A stretch of DNA of 5,986 nucleotides from CAZLNV01 sp964561095 (GTDB lineage Bacteria > Bacillota_I > Bacilli_A > RF39 > UBA660), in the NCBI GenBank assembly GCA_964561095.1, contig CAZLNV010000039.1, positions 1 to 5,986 on the forward strand, given 5' to 3'. A program made the translations under genes and the position numbers. Under the pieces are notes generated by a model. The model ran no database searches. It worked only from the letters and a program-made list of their open reading frames with translations, and was not told the DNA's origin. This document shows positions 5,263 through 5,986 of the stretch, in pieces (the stretch's first letter is position 1; each line of letters opens with the position of its first letter).

Positions 5263-5589
5263 TTGATTATACATAAGAGTAAGACATATATAAAAGATTA
5301 TAAAAAGAAAATTGTTAATAAACACATGGATAAAGAACTTAAAGAAATTGAGAAAATCGAAACTTTTATCTTATCTCAAAAAAATTTAAGGGAGTTAATG
5401 AACCATCCACTTAAGGTTGTATACATGATTGAACAAAAAAGTGGAGACTTGAAAGAAATATTTACCGCTAGAATTAATTCCAAAATAAGATTAAGGATGA
5501 AACCTTTAGGGAGTTATCCATATAATCAAATTGAAATAGAAGAAATAGAGTTTTTAAGTATTGATGATAAACATTATAAGGAGGGATAA
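5263..5589 (+). CDS. RelE/HigB-like toxin of a type II toxin-antitoxin pair
   Basis: The 108-residue basic protein starts at TTG. Its order of elements fits the RelE/ParE superfamily: a short first strand, a lysine-rich helix with SKTYIKDYKKK (6-16), a second helix (about 23-43), then strands from about 51 on with R70, K75, R77 and R79 (TARINSKIRLRMKP), and a C-terminal strand and tail EIEFLSIDDKHYKEG. HigB/RelE toxins are ribosome-dependent mRNA endonucleases that use scattered basic residues and a C-terminal His or Tyr; the terminal KHY here would suit that role. Primary conservation in this superfamily is low, so the assignment leans on size, basic character and the neighbour: an Xre-domain gene begins 2 nt after the stop, with its Shine-Dalgarno inside this gene. 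Toxin-before-antitoxin order is the higBA arrangement. Target and activity are inferred. Confidence 0.65.
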   Translation: MIIHKSKTYIKDYKKKIVNKHMDKELKEIEKIETFILSQKNLRELMNHPLKVVYMIEQKSGDLKEIFTARINSKIRLRMKPLGSYPYNQIEIEEIEFLSIDDKHYKEG

Positions 5590-5591
5590 AA

Positions 5592-5986
5592 ATGATTGGA
5601 TTTGGAAGTATATTAAAGGATTATCTAAAGTATTATAAGATTTCTCAAACTGATTTTGCTAATAGACTAAATATTACACAAAAACATTTGAATGAAATAT
5701 TAAACAAGGATGCTGATATATCATTAGAGTTAATGATTGCGATTAGTTTAATAACTGATATTGATGTTAATACTATTTTATTTGCGGAAACAAAAAAGAA
5801 TTTATATAAAGATTTAAATAATAAGTTTAAATCCGTTGAAGAAATAAATACTTTTTTAAATAGTTTTTGTATAAAAGAAATGAATGAAGCTAAATGGATT
5901 AAATTAAAAGATAAAACTTCATATGTACAAAATGCAATGGATTTACTTGAATTTTTGAATTTAAGAAACTTTGATATGTTTGATAA
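5592..5986 (+). CDS. Xre/HigA-type antitoxin, probably with a C-terminal ImmA/IrrE peptidase domain (3' end cut)
   Basis: From ATG 5592 the frame is open for 131 codons to the window edge. Residues 6-65 form an Xre-type helix-turn-helix: SILKDYLKYYKISQTDFANRL, LNITQKHLNEILN as turn and recognition helix, then ISLELMIAISLITDID. It binds DNA, probably the operon's own promoter, and would neutralise the toxin encoded just before it. The following part (98-127: NEAKWIKLKDKTSYVQNAMDLLEFLNLRNF) resembles the linker seen in long Xre proteins that carry an ImmA/IrrE metallopeptidase domain, where a similar Leu-Leu-x-Phe-x-x-Val segment is common; its HExxH motif would lie beyond the window. AAGGAGGG (5578-5585), 6 nt before the ATG, is a near-perfect ribosome-binding site. 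The 2-nt gap to the toxin gene shows one operon. The HTH is clear; the peptidase extension is inference. Confidence 0.7.
   Translation, partial: MIGFGSILKDYLKYYKISQTDFANRLNITQKHLNEILNKDADISLELMIAISLITDIDVNTILFAETKKNLYKDLNNKFKSVEEINTFLNSFCIKEMNEAKWIKLKDKTSYVQNAMDLLEFLNLRNFDMFD

Noticed and set aside
1..5986. tRNA, rRNA, CRISPR array, insertion sequence or phage attachment site
   Set aside because: No GC-richer structured stretch, regularly spaced repeats, transposase-like frame or flanking terminal repeats were found by reading; the only long repeat is the pair of terminator hairpins.

Overview
The window is very AT-rich DNA. Genes are short to medium, all but one on the + strand, separated by small AT-rich gaps that carry sigma-A-type promoters (TATAAT boxes), Shine-Dalgarno sequences and A-/T-flanked hairpin terminators. 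Tryptophan is read from TGG and no gene needs TGA as a sense codon, so genetic code 11 fits. Together with an InlB-type surface protein and the gene families present, this suggests a low-GC Firmicutes/Bacilli-like bacterium, possibly gut or host associated. That placement is inference; no rRNA or other phylogenetic marker is in the window.

Layout. (1) 1-994, minus strand: a gene cut by the left edge for an acyltransferase of the condensation/alcohol acetyltransferase superfamily, with an unusual N-terminal extension of about 80 residues. (2) 995-1115: a divergent intergenic region with a promoter for each side and a perfect 7+7 bp inverted repeat over the leftward promoter. (3) 1116-1952: an ArsP_2-type (arsenic/manganese) membrane transporter. 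(4) 2091-3146: a membrane-anchored extracellular protein with two InlB B-repeats and a 12-cysteine C-terminal region, followed by a good terminator. (5) 3247-3847: a probable 44-residue acidic small protein overlapping an alkyltransferase-like (MGMT-family) DNA-repair protein whose catalytic cysteine is replaced (PYWR instead of PCHR). (6) 3908-5164: a membrane-tethered protein joining a NERD nuclease domain, an HRDC nucleic-acid-binding domain and a GreA/GreB C-terminal-like domain. (7) 5263-5986: a RelE/HigB-like toxin and an Xre/HigA-type partner that runs off the right edge; the partner probably continues into an ImmA/IrrE peptidase domain.

The left half (transport, envelope, acyl transfer) looks like ordinary separately transcribed cell-surface and metabolic genes. 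The right half, from about 3247 on, is enriched in nucleic-acid-directed functions: alkyl-damage recognition, a NERD nuclease, and a toxin-antitoxin pair. The MGMT-like and NERD genes end in almost identical terminator hairpins, which also insulate them as separate transcripts. The most unusual item is the TM-NERD-HRDC-GreC protein; the most noteworthy smaller points are the PYWR alkyltransferase-like protein, the modular cysteine-rich surface protein and the palindromic operator candidate.
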